64,000 nucleotides of DNA from Tremella fuciformis (lineage: Eukaryota; Basidiomycota; Tremellomycetes; Tremellales; Tremellaceae), in contig CP136491.1 of NCBI GenBank assembly GCA_032768795.1, positions 2,792,501-2,856,500 on the forward strand, read 5' to 3'. The notes below the pieces were generated by a model. It was given only the letters and a program-made list of their open reading frames with translations, was not told the origin of the DNA and made no database searches. This document shows, piece by piece, positions 13,738 to 24,689 of this stretch (the stretch's first letter is position 1; every line of letters starts with the position of its first letter). The translations under genes were made by a program, and so were the position numbers.

Positions 13738-13830
13738 CATCCGGCTTTGCCGGATGCTTGACCCGTAAGGGCTGCGATGGCTGCGCCGCTAGGCGCAAGG
13801 GGGGGTCTTGGGGGGGTGTCCCACCCCCCC
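13738..13830. repeat. Cluster of three perfect hairpins
   Basis: Three consecutive GC-rich inverted repeats: CATCCGGC/GCCGGATG with a 3-nt loop (13738-13756), TGCGCC/GGCGCA with a 4-nt loop (about 13782-13797), and a G7TG/CAC7 stem of 9 bp with a 3-nt loop (13810-13830). They lie between the inner and outer Helitron 3' ends, in non-coding sequence, and belong to the outer element if the nesting model is right. Confidence 0.75.
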
Positions 13831-13943
13831 ATGTCTAACGGAACCAAAGAACAAGGAATTGCATTAGGTTTTCCAAATTGCCTGAGAACCAATAACTTGA
13901 ATACCTGATTAGAAATTCAGAGCTAAAAAAGAATTGAAATAAC

Positions 13944-13985
13944 GAGCTACGCCCTATCGCGCACTTTCCTGCACGATCTACCTAG
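13944..13985 (+). other. Helitron 3' terminus (outer)
   Basis: GAGCTACGCCC, a 7-bp stem with one mismatch (13956-13962 / 13971-13977) and terminal CTAG, followed by T. It is parallel in design to the terminus at 13416. Only 13 bases separate it from the SDA1 start codon. Confidence 0.8.
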
Positions 13986-13998
13986 TGATACATTCAGC

Positions 13999-16702
13999 AT
14001 GGTCAAATCCCATGCTTCCCGGGGCAAGCTCCTCACGGTGAACCTGCCTCAGCTTCAAAATCTCATCAAGGTCAGCGACCACTCCAACATCCCCACCCGT
14101 GCAGTTTAAGAGCAGGATGGACGACTGACGGCCAGCGCGATCCCAAAGGGTACCACGAAGAGTTCCTCACCCAGTACAACCATTACACTTCCCTGCTCCG
14201 TTTACACAGTCTCGCCCCATCTTCTTCTACCAACACGGTCGGGAGCGACAAGTCGTCCGAGAAGTTTTGCGAGCTCGTCAACTTCATCAGCCAAGTGGCG
14301 CAATGTTACCCGGAAGACACAAAGTCTCTGCCAGGAGAGTTGCGGGCCATGTTGCTCGGGACAGACGGGGCAGCTGTCAAGGGTGATCTGAGGCGTACGA
14401 TCCTCAAGAACCTCGTCATGTTGCGAAACAAGGAAGTCGTTGATTCCATCGAGTAAGATCACGCTCGAGGCGAATGAGTCAACCTGACACCCAGGCTTCT
14501 ACAGACCCTTTTACCCCTTCTGCCCCACGTTCCGTCTTCCTTGCGGTCTTATATTCGCCACACTATCCTCACTGACCTGAAAACGTCCAACGCCAAGACC
14601 AAGAATCACCGGCTCAACCGTGTCGTTCAAAATTTGCTGTTTGGTATGGTTGAATCTGGCATGTCTGCCGAGGTAGTAGGCGACAAGGGCAAAGGCAAGG
14701 GGAAGGAGAAAGGCGGCGAGGCCATGTGGGCCGTCATGATGGTCCGCGAGCTGTGGAAGAAGGGCGTCTGGACAGACGCCAAGACAGTATCGATTGTCGC
14801 TCTCGCCGCATTCCATCCGAATACCAAGGTCCAGTCCGCCGCAATCCATTTCTTCTTGGGCAGCGAGCACGACGACGAGGCTGAAGACTCGTCAGACGAG
14901 GAAGGTGGGGTGAATGATGCCAGAAGGGACGTCAAAAAGATGCAGCACAGCCTGGAGGTCGGAAAGAAGGGTCGTAAAAAGGAGAAACAGCTCAAATCGT
15001 TGCAGAAAGACGCGTCCAAGGTTGGTAGATGGTAATCATCTCAGAGGTGACTGACGAGAATAGAAACGTAAAAAGGTCGCCGCTGGTGTCGGAGCGAAAG
15101 CAAACTTCCCTGCACTCGAACTGCTGCACGATCCGCAAACATTCGGAGAGAAGCTGTATGACAATCTGCACAAGCACGGTCAGTCATGACAGGGATGAAT
15201 GATTCGAGCTGACAGATCAGACAAGCAATATTCCCTCGAGCACAAAGTTCTCATTATGCAGCTCCTGTCAAGGGTGATGGGCGCTCACAAGTTGTGCATC
15301 CTCGGCTTCTACAGCTACATCATCAAGTGGGCGCCTCCCTCTCTCTTTACACTGGGTTGAACCTCAACGTCAGATACCTAATCTATCACCAATTACAGGT
15401 CACTCTTATCCTCGTCGCTCTCGCCCAATCCGTCCACGAGCTCACGCCGCCTGACGTCCTGACGCCGGTGGTGCGAAAGCTCGCACAGGAGTTCGTGCAT
15501 CCGGGCGTAGGATCTGAGGTCGTGGCGGCAGGTATCAATGCAATCCGAGAAGTTTGCAGGCGACAGTCGTGGTGCATGGAGGAGGATCTTTTGGGCGATC
15601 TCATCGAATACCGCAAATCCAAGGACAAGGGTGTCGTTACCGCGGCACGAGGTCTATTGCAGCTGTTCCGGGAGATCAACCCAGGCCTTCTCAAGCGTCG
15701 AGAACGGAGCAAAGCGGCGGCTATGGGCGAAATCAACCAGGCGCCCGCCTTCGGCCACACTAAACAGACCGCCGAGGGGATCGAAGGTATCGAACTGCTC
15801 GAAGAGCACTTTGCAGCTGTACGCAAGGAGGCAAATGGCGGGGTCTCAGATGGGTCGGACGTGGAGATTGACGAGGAAGACGAGCAAGGATGGGAGAACT
15901 GGGATGTCGAGTCAGACTCCAGTGCAAGCTCGTCTGGTTGGGAAGAGGTCTCTTCCGACGGCGAAAACCTCGAGATAAGCGACAGCGAGGACGAGCGGCC
16001 GCGCGCCAAGAAGGCCAAGCTGGCTGCCCTGGAGGAGGATGAGGGGGAATCCGAAGCTGAGATGGACGACGCCAAGTCAGTGATATCTGCCGCCCCATCA
16101 GCAGCCACTACTGCGGTATCTGAGAGCACCAAGAAGCTGTCCTTGCTGGCGCAGCAAAAGGTTGGCTCCCCATACATTCGCTGGGAAATTGACCTGACTG
16201 GTAGATTCTCACTCCTGCCGATTTTGTCCTGCTGAACGAGCTTCGCCTTAAAGCCGCTCAGGATTTGGTAAAGTCTTCAGGCGGGACCTCTGCGACCAAG
16301 CGGAAGCTGGCAGCGCTGGAAGCGTCTAAACGCCATGTCGGGGAGGACGAGGCATCGCGGTTCTTGACGGAAAACGAGATCCTTGGACCTCGCAAGCGTA
16401 CCAAGGATGATTATGAGGCGCGCATGGAGAGCATCCGGAAAGGTCGCGAGGGTCGCGAGAAATTCGGCAGTGCCAAAGGCAAGAAGAACAAGGAGGTGCA
16501 GAGCAGCACGACGAATCGGGAGAAGACGCGAAACAAGCCTATCATGATGGCTCTTCAGTGGGTTTTGCCCGGCTTTGTCAGTGTCTTGGATCGAGGCTGA
16601 TGGGGTAGTTCCAACAGGGTGATGAGCAAGAAGAAGGCGAGTCTTCGTGACAAGCAGATCCGACTGCGTGCCGCCAAGGAAAAGCAGAAGAAGCAGCGAT
16701 GA
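13999..16702 (+). CDS. SDA1: Sda1, 60S ribosome biogenesis factor
   Basis: Nuclear HEAT-repeat-like protein needed for pre-60S maturation and export in yeast. Eight exons: 13999-14070, 14136-14452, 14495-15020, 15064-15178, 15221-15326, 15374-16160, 16205-16557, 16618-16702, giving 786 aa (yeast 767). Splicing restores the conserved start [20 protein letters not shown], then LRNKE, TDLKTSNAKTKNH, YSLEHKVLIMQL, HELTPPD, an acidic Ser/Asp-rich linker with a basic patch (RPRAKKAKL), ILTPADFVLLNELR and the basic SLRDKQIRLR tail. The N-terminus looks complete. The gene begins 13 bp after a Helitron 3' end, so its promoter and leader must lie at least partly in transposon sequence. Confidence 0.95.
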
Positions 16703-17470
16703 GGTCGAGGGGTCTGTCCTAGGTCCTAGCTACACAAATGCCCCAATGAGGCAATTCCGAGATCCGTTTACGCCTTGTACCTTTTTTGGACCCTGCATCC
16801 CCTTGCCCTTAGCCAGGGAGAGAGGGACGCCTGTTTGGACGGGGAGACGAGAGAGCTGTTGTACCGGAGACTGGGAGTTACCCCCCCTTTACCGCTGGCC
16901 CTCTCTCTCACCATCACTACCAAGCAGTCATCAATCACCTCCTGCACTCCCTTGTTCATTCTCGTAGCCACGTAGCGCATAGACAAAGAGAAAGTCTTTC
17001 CGACTTTGGTCAAGGTCGATCCTCCGAGCAGTCAAGAGTGCGGTCCTCTGCCCCGCCCCCCGCCGTCTCCGTCCTCCCAAACACGCCTGATCCTCGACGC
17101 ACGCGCCCCGGGGTTCGCGTTGGTTTTAGTCGTCGCTCGGCTCGCTTGCATCAGCCTCGTGCTAAACATCCTTTACTGCCAGTCCTTTTCCCGAACAGAC
17201 CAGCCGACAAACGACAACGACAAACCTCGCCAGACATCTACACGTCCCTTCCCATCCACGCTGCTTCTCTCGATCGCCTCTCATACCTCGAGCAAGCCGG
17301 CAAGCATCGATTTCAACGATAGTCGTCACCTGCGTGTCTCCGCATCCGTGACGGCTCGCCCCCGTTTCGGCAATCGCGCTTCCCGCATCTGATATCTGTC
17401 CGATCGATTCAGTAATCAAACTCAAACACGACGACCTTCTGCCTCGAGCTAAACAAGACAGACGAGCGAG
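16703..17470. other. Intergenic; leader of the Psr1-type gene
   Basis: About 770 bp between SDA1 and the phosphatase gene, both on +. The second half is very C/T-rich, typical of fungal promoters and leaders. No coding frame with a recognisable motif. Confidence 0.5.
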
Positions 17471-19224
17471 ATGGCAGCCGTACAAGCGGCCGCTGCCTCG
17501 TCGTCATCGTCAAATCCTCAACCCACACCGCCGTCCGTCACACTCACCCCTGCCACGCCGGCCAGTACGGACCTCGCGACCCTCGGCACGCCCGTCAGTC
17601 CGCCTCAGGAGACGTTAGCAGAGGTGCCAAGTGCGGGTGTTGGGCGAGACATGGAGCAGACCACGAACGGGTCCACCAAGGTGGATGCCAATGGCGCCGG
17701 TGAGTCCGCCTTCATCTCTTGGCTCTCTGGCTTCGTAGCCGGCTCGGACCGTGTAAGTCGCGCAATGTGTTGATGCCAGGCCCAAGCACTTCACCTCAGC
17801 CCAAACTTCCCCCAACCTCATCAACCGTTGCCGCCGGCTCATCCTCCACGCCTCGCTCGGCCCCATCTGCGACTCAGAAGAAGAGGAAGAGGAGAAAAGG
17901 CGGATTCGCCAGCCTGCTCCTTGCTTTCGGTTGCCTGTCTGCGGATGACTTTGAAGAACCTGAAAAACGGCCGAAAGCACCCTCGGCGCCCTCTGCACCA
18001 GCACCGACCAGCGAGAAATCGCGTGTGGCAATCGAAAAGGAGAAGCCGGCTGGAAATGTTGGTGAAGTGCCGGGAGCGGTAGACGGTGCGGCGAGGCTGG
18101 AGCAAGGGCATCAGGCGGGAACCACAGAAACGATGGGGACGACATTGGTTGGGCACGAAGCGCTCGAAGACAAGGATGGGCAAAAGGGCGTGTTACCTGC
18201 GCCCCAAGTAGTCGTTGCGCCTATAGAGCCGGTCAATGTGCCCCTGGAAGAAGTGCGTCGGTCTTCTGAACCATGACGCGGACAGTGGTGCTGAACCCAA
18301 CAGACGGCCGGTTTGACCTCATCTGCCGTGCAGCCGCCTGGATCGGGCTCTGAACTCCTCTCCACCCCTTCAAAGACGCGCAGAGAGTCCGACTCGCAAG
18401 CTGCGACGGAATCGAAAGATCGTACAAGTACAAGTGGTGGATATAGCAATATCTCCGAATCGGATATCAACGAGACGGACACGCAAGCGGTCCCTCAGGA
18501 CGAATATACGCTGGACGACTACGAGGACGAGGAGGATCGGTTGATTGCTCAGGGAGGCATGGGCATTCCCATAGACGAAAACGGTGTTCCACGGCCGCTC
18601 CTGCCTGCCATCGAGCCTGTACATCTTGGGCGGAAGTGTCTGGTCTTGGACCTGGATGAGACGCTCCTACATAGCTCTTTCAAGGTAAGTCTGAGCCAAA
18701 GAGATGCGGCAAAACCTGATCGTAGATGCTGCCTCAGGCAGACTACATTGTTCCTGTCGAGATCGAAGGTCAGACGCACAACGTCTACGTCATCAAGCGT
18801 CCTGGTGTGGACAAGTTTCTGCGAGAGATGGGCAGGATATACGAGGTGGTAGTCTTCACAGCTAGCCTCAGCAAGGTGAAGCAGTTGCCGGCAACCTCTG
18901 CTCTCAGCTGACTTGCAGTACGCCGATCCCGTACTCGATATGCTTGATCCAAGTGGCGTGGTCAAGCATCGCCTCTTCCGCGAGTCTTGCTACAATCACA
19001 AAGGCAACTACGTCAAAGACCTCTCGCAACTCGGCCGAGATCTCGAGACAAGCATCATCATCGACAACTCGCCGGCATCCTATATTTTCCACCCAAACAA
19101 CGCCGTACCCGTATCGACATGGTTCAACGACCCGCATGACACCGAATTGACTGATTTGTGTCCCTTCTTGGCAGATCTCGCTACGGTCGACGACGTCCGC
19201 GGCGTCTTGGACGGATCCATCTAA
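17471..19224 (+). CDS. PSR1: Psr1-type CTD-like (HAD) phosphatase
   Basis: Member of the FCP1/SCP phosphatase group closest to yeast Psr1/Psr2, plasma-membrane-anchored phosphatases of the general stress response. Exons 17471-17752, 17800-18252, 18304-18684, 18726-18875, 18919-19224 give 523 aa. The first 300 residues are low-complexity, Ser/Pro/Thr-rich. The catalytic domain starts near residue 320 with [16 protein letters not shown] (DxDxT nucleophile), continues with [10 protein letters not shown] and VVVFTAS, and ends with [20 protein letters not shown] and a [10 protein letters not shown] tail as in Psr1. A short [10 protein letters not shown] segment after a basic patch (residue ~135) resembles the region before the catalytic domain in other Psr homologues. 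The exact substrate is not deducible. Confidence 0.9.
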
Positions 19225-19783
19225 TGCAGAACGACTCGACTTTCGGTGTAGCCCTCTTTCAATCCCCCAATCCTGTTCTGTCGACTCTCTACGATACCCG
19301 CGTTTCGCATTTCCTTACGTGGCACCCCAGCATACATACCCTGGCAGCATGCAACTCACAGATCGACCGTCGACACCCCGACTTGATCACGCCCCATAAC
19401 CTCTGGAACGATTCCCACCTTGGCCGCATCGAGACGAGACGCATTGCATGGATTGATCATTCAAGACGTCAGAAGTACCAAATCTGCAGACAGTGACACA
19501 TTGCATCGGAGCACTACACACACAGCATGCCGCCCGTCCCGTCTTTGGTTTATCCGGTTCATTTCCTCGTCTTTCCCTCGTCAGTGCTGCGCAAACCTCT
19601 TGTACGTATTATTTCGGCACGCCTCACTACAGACACATGCATGATGAGTCTTGGTCGCCTTCTTACTTCACAACTTCGGGTCATTATGTCTATGCTGGGC
19701 GTGATTCGTAAGTCTCGTAAAGATCGTCAGATGTCTATGACATTGTTCTAAGAAGGGACCATAGAAAGAGGGCTCTTTGATGC
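19225..19783. other. Intergenic, nothing recognised
   Basis: 3' flank of the phosphatase gene. Several short overlapping open frames in all three + frames, none with a motif. Confidence 0.5.
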
Positions 19784-20404
19784 TCAATGAGAGCCGAATC
19801 GACTACACGAGCCCAGAGGCGATTCGCTCGATCCGCCTAGTCCTAATGACAGGCTGAATCGCGGTGTCGGGTCCGTCAGATCGCAAGGCCGTATCAGGTC
19901 CCAATCGCCCTCTACCATACGCGTCTTGTGAAGCTTCCGACGGCTGCGTGAGCTATGACTGGGTGCCGTGCTCGTCATAGCCATCGTACAGACGGGCTGC
20001 CGGCTGAGGCAGCTGCGCTCCATCGTGTGAGGAGGTCGTCGAGGTCGGGGCGCAGGGGTATTGCAATTCTCCAGCTCGGTCGAGGAGGCAGTATGCGGGG
20101 CATCTCGGAAAGTACGCGTGCCCAGTGACTGTCGTGCTCGCTTTGCATCCCTGTCTCCTCCTTCGCTCGTCCTGATTATAGGCCTGGGGGGTGTAACACT
20201 GGCCGACCTGCTTCGTTTGCGTGCAGGCCACGTCGAGGCGGATGTTGAAGACAAGGTCGGGGATTCACGCATAGCTGAGGGTGGGCGACCGTGAACGAGG
20301 GGCGCCAAAGGGTAGGGATGAGAGATACCTTCTTTCAGCTCGGCGGCAGTGGGTCTGGGTGGACTGCTATGACATGCCGAGAGGAACGAGTGAAAGAGGC
20401 CCAT
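19784..20404 (-). CDS. Doubtful low-complexity ORF
   Basis: An open frame of 206 codons from the first ATG (20404), extending further upstream without ATG. The translation is Ser-, Pro-, Arg- and Thr-rich with two basic clusters (ARKRSRS, RDAKRARQ) and no recognised domain. It lies upstream of and divergent from the ThuA-like gene. Splice-like sites inside (GTATCT...CCTCAG) would allow other exon models. It may be a lineage-specific nuclear protein or simply non-coding GC-rich DNA; I cannot separate these. Confidence 0.3.
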   Translation of the reverse strand: MGLFHSFLSACHSSPPRPTAAELKEGISHPYPLAPLVHGRPPSAMRESPTLSSTSASTWPARKRSRSASVTPPRPIIRTSEGGDRDAKRARQSLGTRTFRDAPHTASSTELENCNTPAPRPRRPPHTMERSCLSRQPVCTMAMTSTAPSHSSRSRRKLHKTRMVEGDWDLIRPCDLTDPTPRFSLSLGLGGSSESPLGSCSRFGSH

Positions 20405-20769
20405 CCATTCGTAAGGGTCGGGTGGCCGGGGCAAACGCTGGGAGAGGGTTGACGAGCGTGGATACAGGCTTCGGCCTGGAGAGATGCGCCGAGCAATGAG
20501 TGGCAGCTTTGCTGTCTGCGTTCTTGACGGCGATGGCAAGGCTGGAGAAAGGAAGCAAGCCCCGGTGCATGCTGCTTGGGAAGAAGCAGGACTCGAGGTG
20601 AAACGAGGGTGTGCCTCCGAACACACGGCGGCCACGTGTTACGGCTTTCGTCCATGGTGCCCCGCGAGGTTTAAGGTTATACAAGGGAATAAGTCCGGCA
20701 GGCCGGCGGATGACTTCAACATCGCTCTTCAACTGCGAAGAAGAATAGAGCCGCTTGTCTGGCCACGAC

Positions 20770-22187
20770 ATGTGGTACGGGCAATCTTTCGTGGCCATCG
20801 TCTTGGTGGCTCTGAGAGCGTTTCCGGGTAGCATGGCCCAATCGACAGCACAACGCCCGCCAAGCGTGTTGGTATTCACTAAAACAGCTGGGTACAGGCA
20901 CGATAGCATACCAACCGCCAAGCAGGTCTTGGGGGACAATGCAGGTCAGAACAACATCAATTTCACCTTCTCCGAGTATGATTTTGCTCTGCAGGACTGC
21001 TGCGACGGCTGATCGCGTAGGGATGCGTCGCTGTTCACGGATCAAGGGCTGAGTGGATTTGACGGGATCATGTTTGTCCTCAACTCGGATCAGAGTGGGT
21101 TGAGATGTCAAACGAGCTGCGAGAGGGAATGATGGGCTGACGGCAGTCCTGGACGACGACCAAGAAACGGCGCTGAGCACCTATGTCAAGTCGGGTGGGG
21201 TGGTATTGTCTGTTCACTCGGGCTCGGCGTGTTTGTACGAAGATTCGACTTACAACCAGACCATCGGCGGTGGGTGACATTCCTTCCAGAAAGTCAGACG
21301 CTAAGTTGTAGCACTATTTGACTATCATCCGTCACTCCAACCCGCCGTCAGTCTCCTATGAGATGTTGGGCAGGTCTTCGGAGGGCTGGAGCTGAGAAAC
21401 AGACATTCACCCGGATCAATGACACGCACCCGTCTACCGCCGACCTCCCAGATCGATGGACGTATGATGAGGAGGTGTACTACTGGCGCTCAGATCCGCG
21501 GAGTAACGGGGCCATTGTTGTTCTCACCGTTGACGAGAGCAGCTATAACAGTGCCTCAGTTTCTAAAGCAAGCGCAAGTGCACGCCCTGACGCATAGATG
21601 ACGGAACGAGCAATGTTTCCCTAGCACCGCAAGGAGACCCGCACCCTATAGGTGAGCCCTTATTCCAGCAATCTCACAAGGTGTTCCAACTCAGATTAGC
21701 ATGGTATATCGACGGCTCGCTCGCGGCACAGCCACTACAATCTGGCGCGACCAAAGCCGGGCGAACCTTTACCACCGGTCTCGGTCACCTCAACAGCAGT
21801 TCGTCTGCCTCCTTCTCTTACAACCACGGCAGCGACTAATCCGCAGCTTGGGAGAATCAGACCTTCATCTCGCACATCTTTGGTGGTCTCACGTGGGCTC
21901 TAGAGGGCGCGTCCACAAAGGCCTACGGCGTAGGTTTGGTCGGAAATGGCGGCAATTCAACTTCGACCAATACGTCGTCATCGGCATCGGCCGGTACATC
22001 CGGCTTGGCTACTGGATCCAGTACCGGAAGTGCTGTACGGTCGGCTTCGGCCTCAGCAAGCTCTAGCCCGTCGAGTAGCTCCGGCGCTGCTTATAGGACA
22101 CTGGCAGGATGCCCCGCCGCCAAGGGATACTTGACGGCCACGCTGGTCATTGCTGTCGGCGCCGTTGCTGGTTGGGCATTGCTTTGA
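20770..22187 (+). CDS. Secreted GPI-anchored ThuA-like protein
   Basis: ThuA-domain protein (glutamine-amidotransferase-like fold, named from bacterial trehalose utilisation) of 361 aa. Eight exons: 20770-20975, 21021-21094, 21147-21269, 21312-21346, 21397-21550, 21598-21651, 21700-21798, 21847-22187. The unspliced DNA contains many in-frame stops, all removed by 42-52-nt introns. A signal peptide (MWYGQSFVAIVLVALRA) is followed by VLVFTKTAGYRHDSIP, SEDASLFTD, LDDDQETAL, FDYHPSLQ, HPSTADLPDRW, VLTVDESSY, HPIAWYIDGS and IFGGLTWALEG, the family landmarks in order. The C-terminus is a Ser/Thr/Ala-rich stalk ending in a hydrophobic tail after Gly/Ala, as in GPI-anchored wall or membrane proteins. 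The biochemical activity is unknown. Confidence 0.85.
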
Positions 22188-23064
22188 TCGACAGCACTGC
22201 ATGTGGACAATGTCACGAGCACAGTTTACGTACGCACAAAGTCTTGCATAATCACACATGCCGCGAACCAGGCTAAAGACAACAGAAACACACAAACTCA
22301 GTTACTCATCAGTCATTTGCACTAACAGATGACAATTCAATCTTTCAAGCTCTGGGATGACTTATTCGACTGATCAGAACTTGTTCTCGCTCGAGCCCCA
22401 GTATTGCTCAGTTGCGCGCACCGGATACTTGATATTGACGCCAGCCTCCCGCCGTCAGAGCAGGATCTTCCATACGGGCGTTCGTGTCAGGCGCCCAGGC
22501 CGGCCAACGGATATCACACTGACAAACGTACCCTTGCTTATCTACAACGGAACATCCTCCAATTGCCTTCCGCACTCGAACGGACCACATCAGCTCACTC
22601 AACACACGCTATTTCGCTCTTCGTGGGTCTTCTCAGGCATGGCCAGGAGTATTCACGTATGACCACTCGCAGCCAATGCGCAGGACCATGAAGTGAGATG
22701 ACATGATGCGCTGACTCAGCTGGGGAGCTCGTTCTGTCATGTGACGAAGAGCCGCTGCCATGACTTAAAAAGCGATTGTGAGCGCAGCCTTCAATTAGCA
22801 TCGCCAGTCCGTTTCTGTCGCACAAGGGGACTTGTCCAGCGTAGCTTCCACTTTCAGCACAAGCAGCAGATTTCGAAGACCTGCTCCTTTGTCTTCCTCT
22901 GCCTTCGTCTGGCTGTGCTTCACTGGCCAGACTCTTCTCGATATGAATTTGACTGCTTGCAGTGCGTAAGAATTCCCCACCCTCGTCGCCCGCAGCACGA
23001 TCTTGGGTAGATGCGACTAACTGGTGCGCAGTTGGAACACCAAGATCTTGTATACTCAAACTCA
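22188..23064. other. Intergenic, nothing recognised
   Basis: About 880 bp after the ThuA-like gene. Short open frames on both strands lack motifs; one could be an upstream exon or leader of the following unknown gene, but nothing supports a specific model. Confidence 0.45.
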
Positions 23065-24090
23065 ATGCCACGTACGATCAGCAGCGAAGACGATTCAGCC
23101 GCATCTCGCGCGACTGAGCCAGACGACAATTCGACCTCATCTTCCGATGCCGACTCTTTGTCATCAAGCAGAGCGCGGGAGAAAGAGCGAGGTATCATGA
23201 ATGGGTATCGGTTCCTGGACTCGTGGCTCGACTTTCCTGCAGTCCGTTACTGGGTCGAGACTTGGCTCCAAGACACAACACCCCTATGTGGAACAGGAAC
23301 TCAACGAGGGGTCAGAGTGGGAACGCACTCTGACTGCTAAGACGCTCGAGCTCGCGATGGCCATACATCTGCGCAGAGCAAAATCAAATGCACATATAGG
23401 GAGGCAATGCGTGCGAGACTGGAAAGCGTTTGCGGCGATAGGCTCAACGCGATGACCACCGAGCTACGTCGCGCACGGGAGGAGTGTTCCCAGCACCTTT
23501 CGCAGAAATGTGCGGTCCAGAAGCAGGACCTTGAGGAGATATTGTCAAAGCTGTTCACAATCTATAGCCCTCTAGGGACGTCGCCCTCCCGCAAGAACCT
23601 GTCAAACTTGCCAGACAGCGAGCGTTACGATGACGATGGCCACGCCATCCTTGACTTGTGCATGCGACGACTCACGCTTGTCTCCCTCGTGGACAAGAGA
23701 GCAATGGTGAATGGGTCAGGGCCCGCTGGGTCGATGTCCGCCGCGATACTGCTTGCTCATCCAGACATGTGGAACGCTAAAGACATGGGGATCCTTGAAA
23801 CCGCGACTCGCTGTCAGGTAGGCATCCTGGAGGACTGGTGCAGAACGAAGCCTTATGCCTTTACACGCAACCATTGCCCGCGCTCATCCAACATCAATTC
23901 GCGACTACGATCAGGAAAACGATACGTCAGCCCCAAGGACTTCATTCCACCTTTACGAGACTTTGCCGACCGGCTTGACCGGATGAGGAGCAGTTTGACC
24001 CAGGCCTCAAGCTGTGGTACTAACCCTCTCTCGATCAGTCAGATAGACAAGGGCAGCCCGACTACAGGGCGGCTGAAACACGCGGATTGA
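23065..24090 (+). CDS. Unknown protein with acidic Ser-rich N-terminus
   Basis: Not recognised. Exons 23065-23287 and 23342-24090 join in frame across a 54-nt GTGGAA...CTAAG intron to give 323 aa. The N-terminus is acidic and Ser-rich (ISSEDDSAAS, DADSLSSS); the middle (about residues 110-140) is a charged segment suited to a coiled coil; the C-terminal half is a mixed, probably globular region with LDLCMRRLTLVSLVDKRAMV. A further possible intron (23192-23242, GTATCA...CTGCAG, 51 nt) would also keep the frame and remove 17 residues. The start could be the earlier in-frame ATG at 23011. No functional inference is possible. Confidence 0.5.
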
Positions 24091-24689
24091 ATCCTGTTGT
24101 AGATTTAGTCATGCGGACGGCTACTTGTTAGATACCCGTGTACATGATCCAGACCTCAACTGATCAGCTTTGATCGGCCAGACCAGTACCACCTTCGAGT
24201 CTTGCATTTGACGTTTCTGACACGCGCCGTCAGAGACTTTGATTCGGGGAGCAGGTTCCAGATGGTCAGTACTTGAAATCCTACGATGCTTACGCCGATC
24301 CCCACGAATTCGCCCAGCTGTGTGTGCATTCTCGGGAATGCGTTACCGGTTGCGACGGGAGTGGGTGTTCTGCGAGGATAACCGAACACAGCTGGGCCGA
24401 ATCGTAGGCACTGACGGCAGCTGAGGGTGGAAATTTGCGTCAGAAATACACAGCTCGGGCTTCCATATCCCGGAGGCGAGGACCCATTTCGAAGGTAGAG
24501 AATATTCTGCTCGAGTAAGTGTACCACAGATACACATCAGTCGAGAAGAGAAGGTAGCAGAGATCCATCTTGACCAAGATGACAAAAATGACGAACCGTA
24601 TGATGCTAAGGCAAGCCAGAAGGGTGTCCGAAAATCAGTGGTATCAACAGAGTTGACCGGCCAGTCACCCTTCGCGTATACGCAATTCA
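24091..24689. other. Intergenic, nothing recognised
   Basis: Convergent 3' flanks of the unknown + strand gene and GCV1. The small minus-strand frames here show no family signature. Confidence 0.5.

Larger units (their letters stand above)
6754..13985 (+). mobile_element. Outer pair of Helitron ends, probably a nested insertion
   Basis: A second set of Helitron-type termini encloses the intact element. The 5' end at 6754 (TCAGCGTAGCTCTTACGG) is nearly identical over its first 18 bases to that of the inner element, and about 65 bases continue with few differences. The 3' end at 13944-13985 has GAGCTACGCCC, a hairpin with arms 13956-13962 and 13971-13977 (one mismatch) and a final CTAG, followed by T. 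The simplest reading is a roughly 680-bp non-autonomous relative (6754-6867 plus 13417-13985) into which the inner Helitron inserted. Duplicated ends of one element are the alternative. The base before 6754 is G, not the usual A. Confidence 0.6.

Noticed and set aside
13821..13836. Alternative Helitron end at the C-run followed by CTAA
   Set aside because: A hairpin precedes it and CTAA fits CTRR, but it is followed by C rather than T and lacks the GAGCTACGCCC block shared by the other two ends.
15386..16177. 263-codon minus-strand frame
   Set aside because: Antisense to SDA1 exon 6 with Ser-rich low-complexity translation mirroring the acidic linker.
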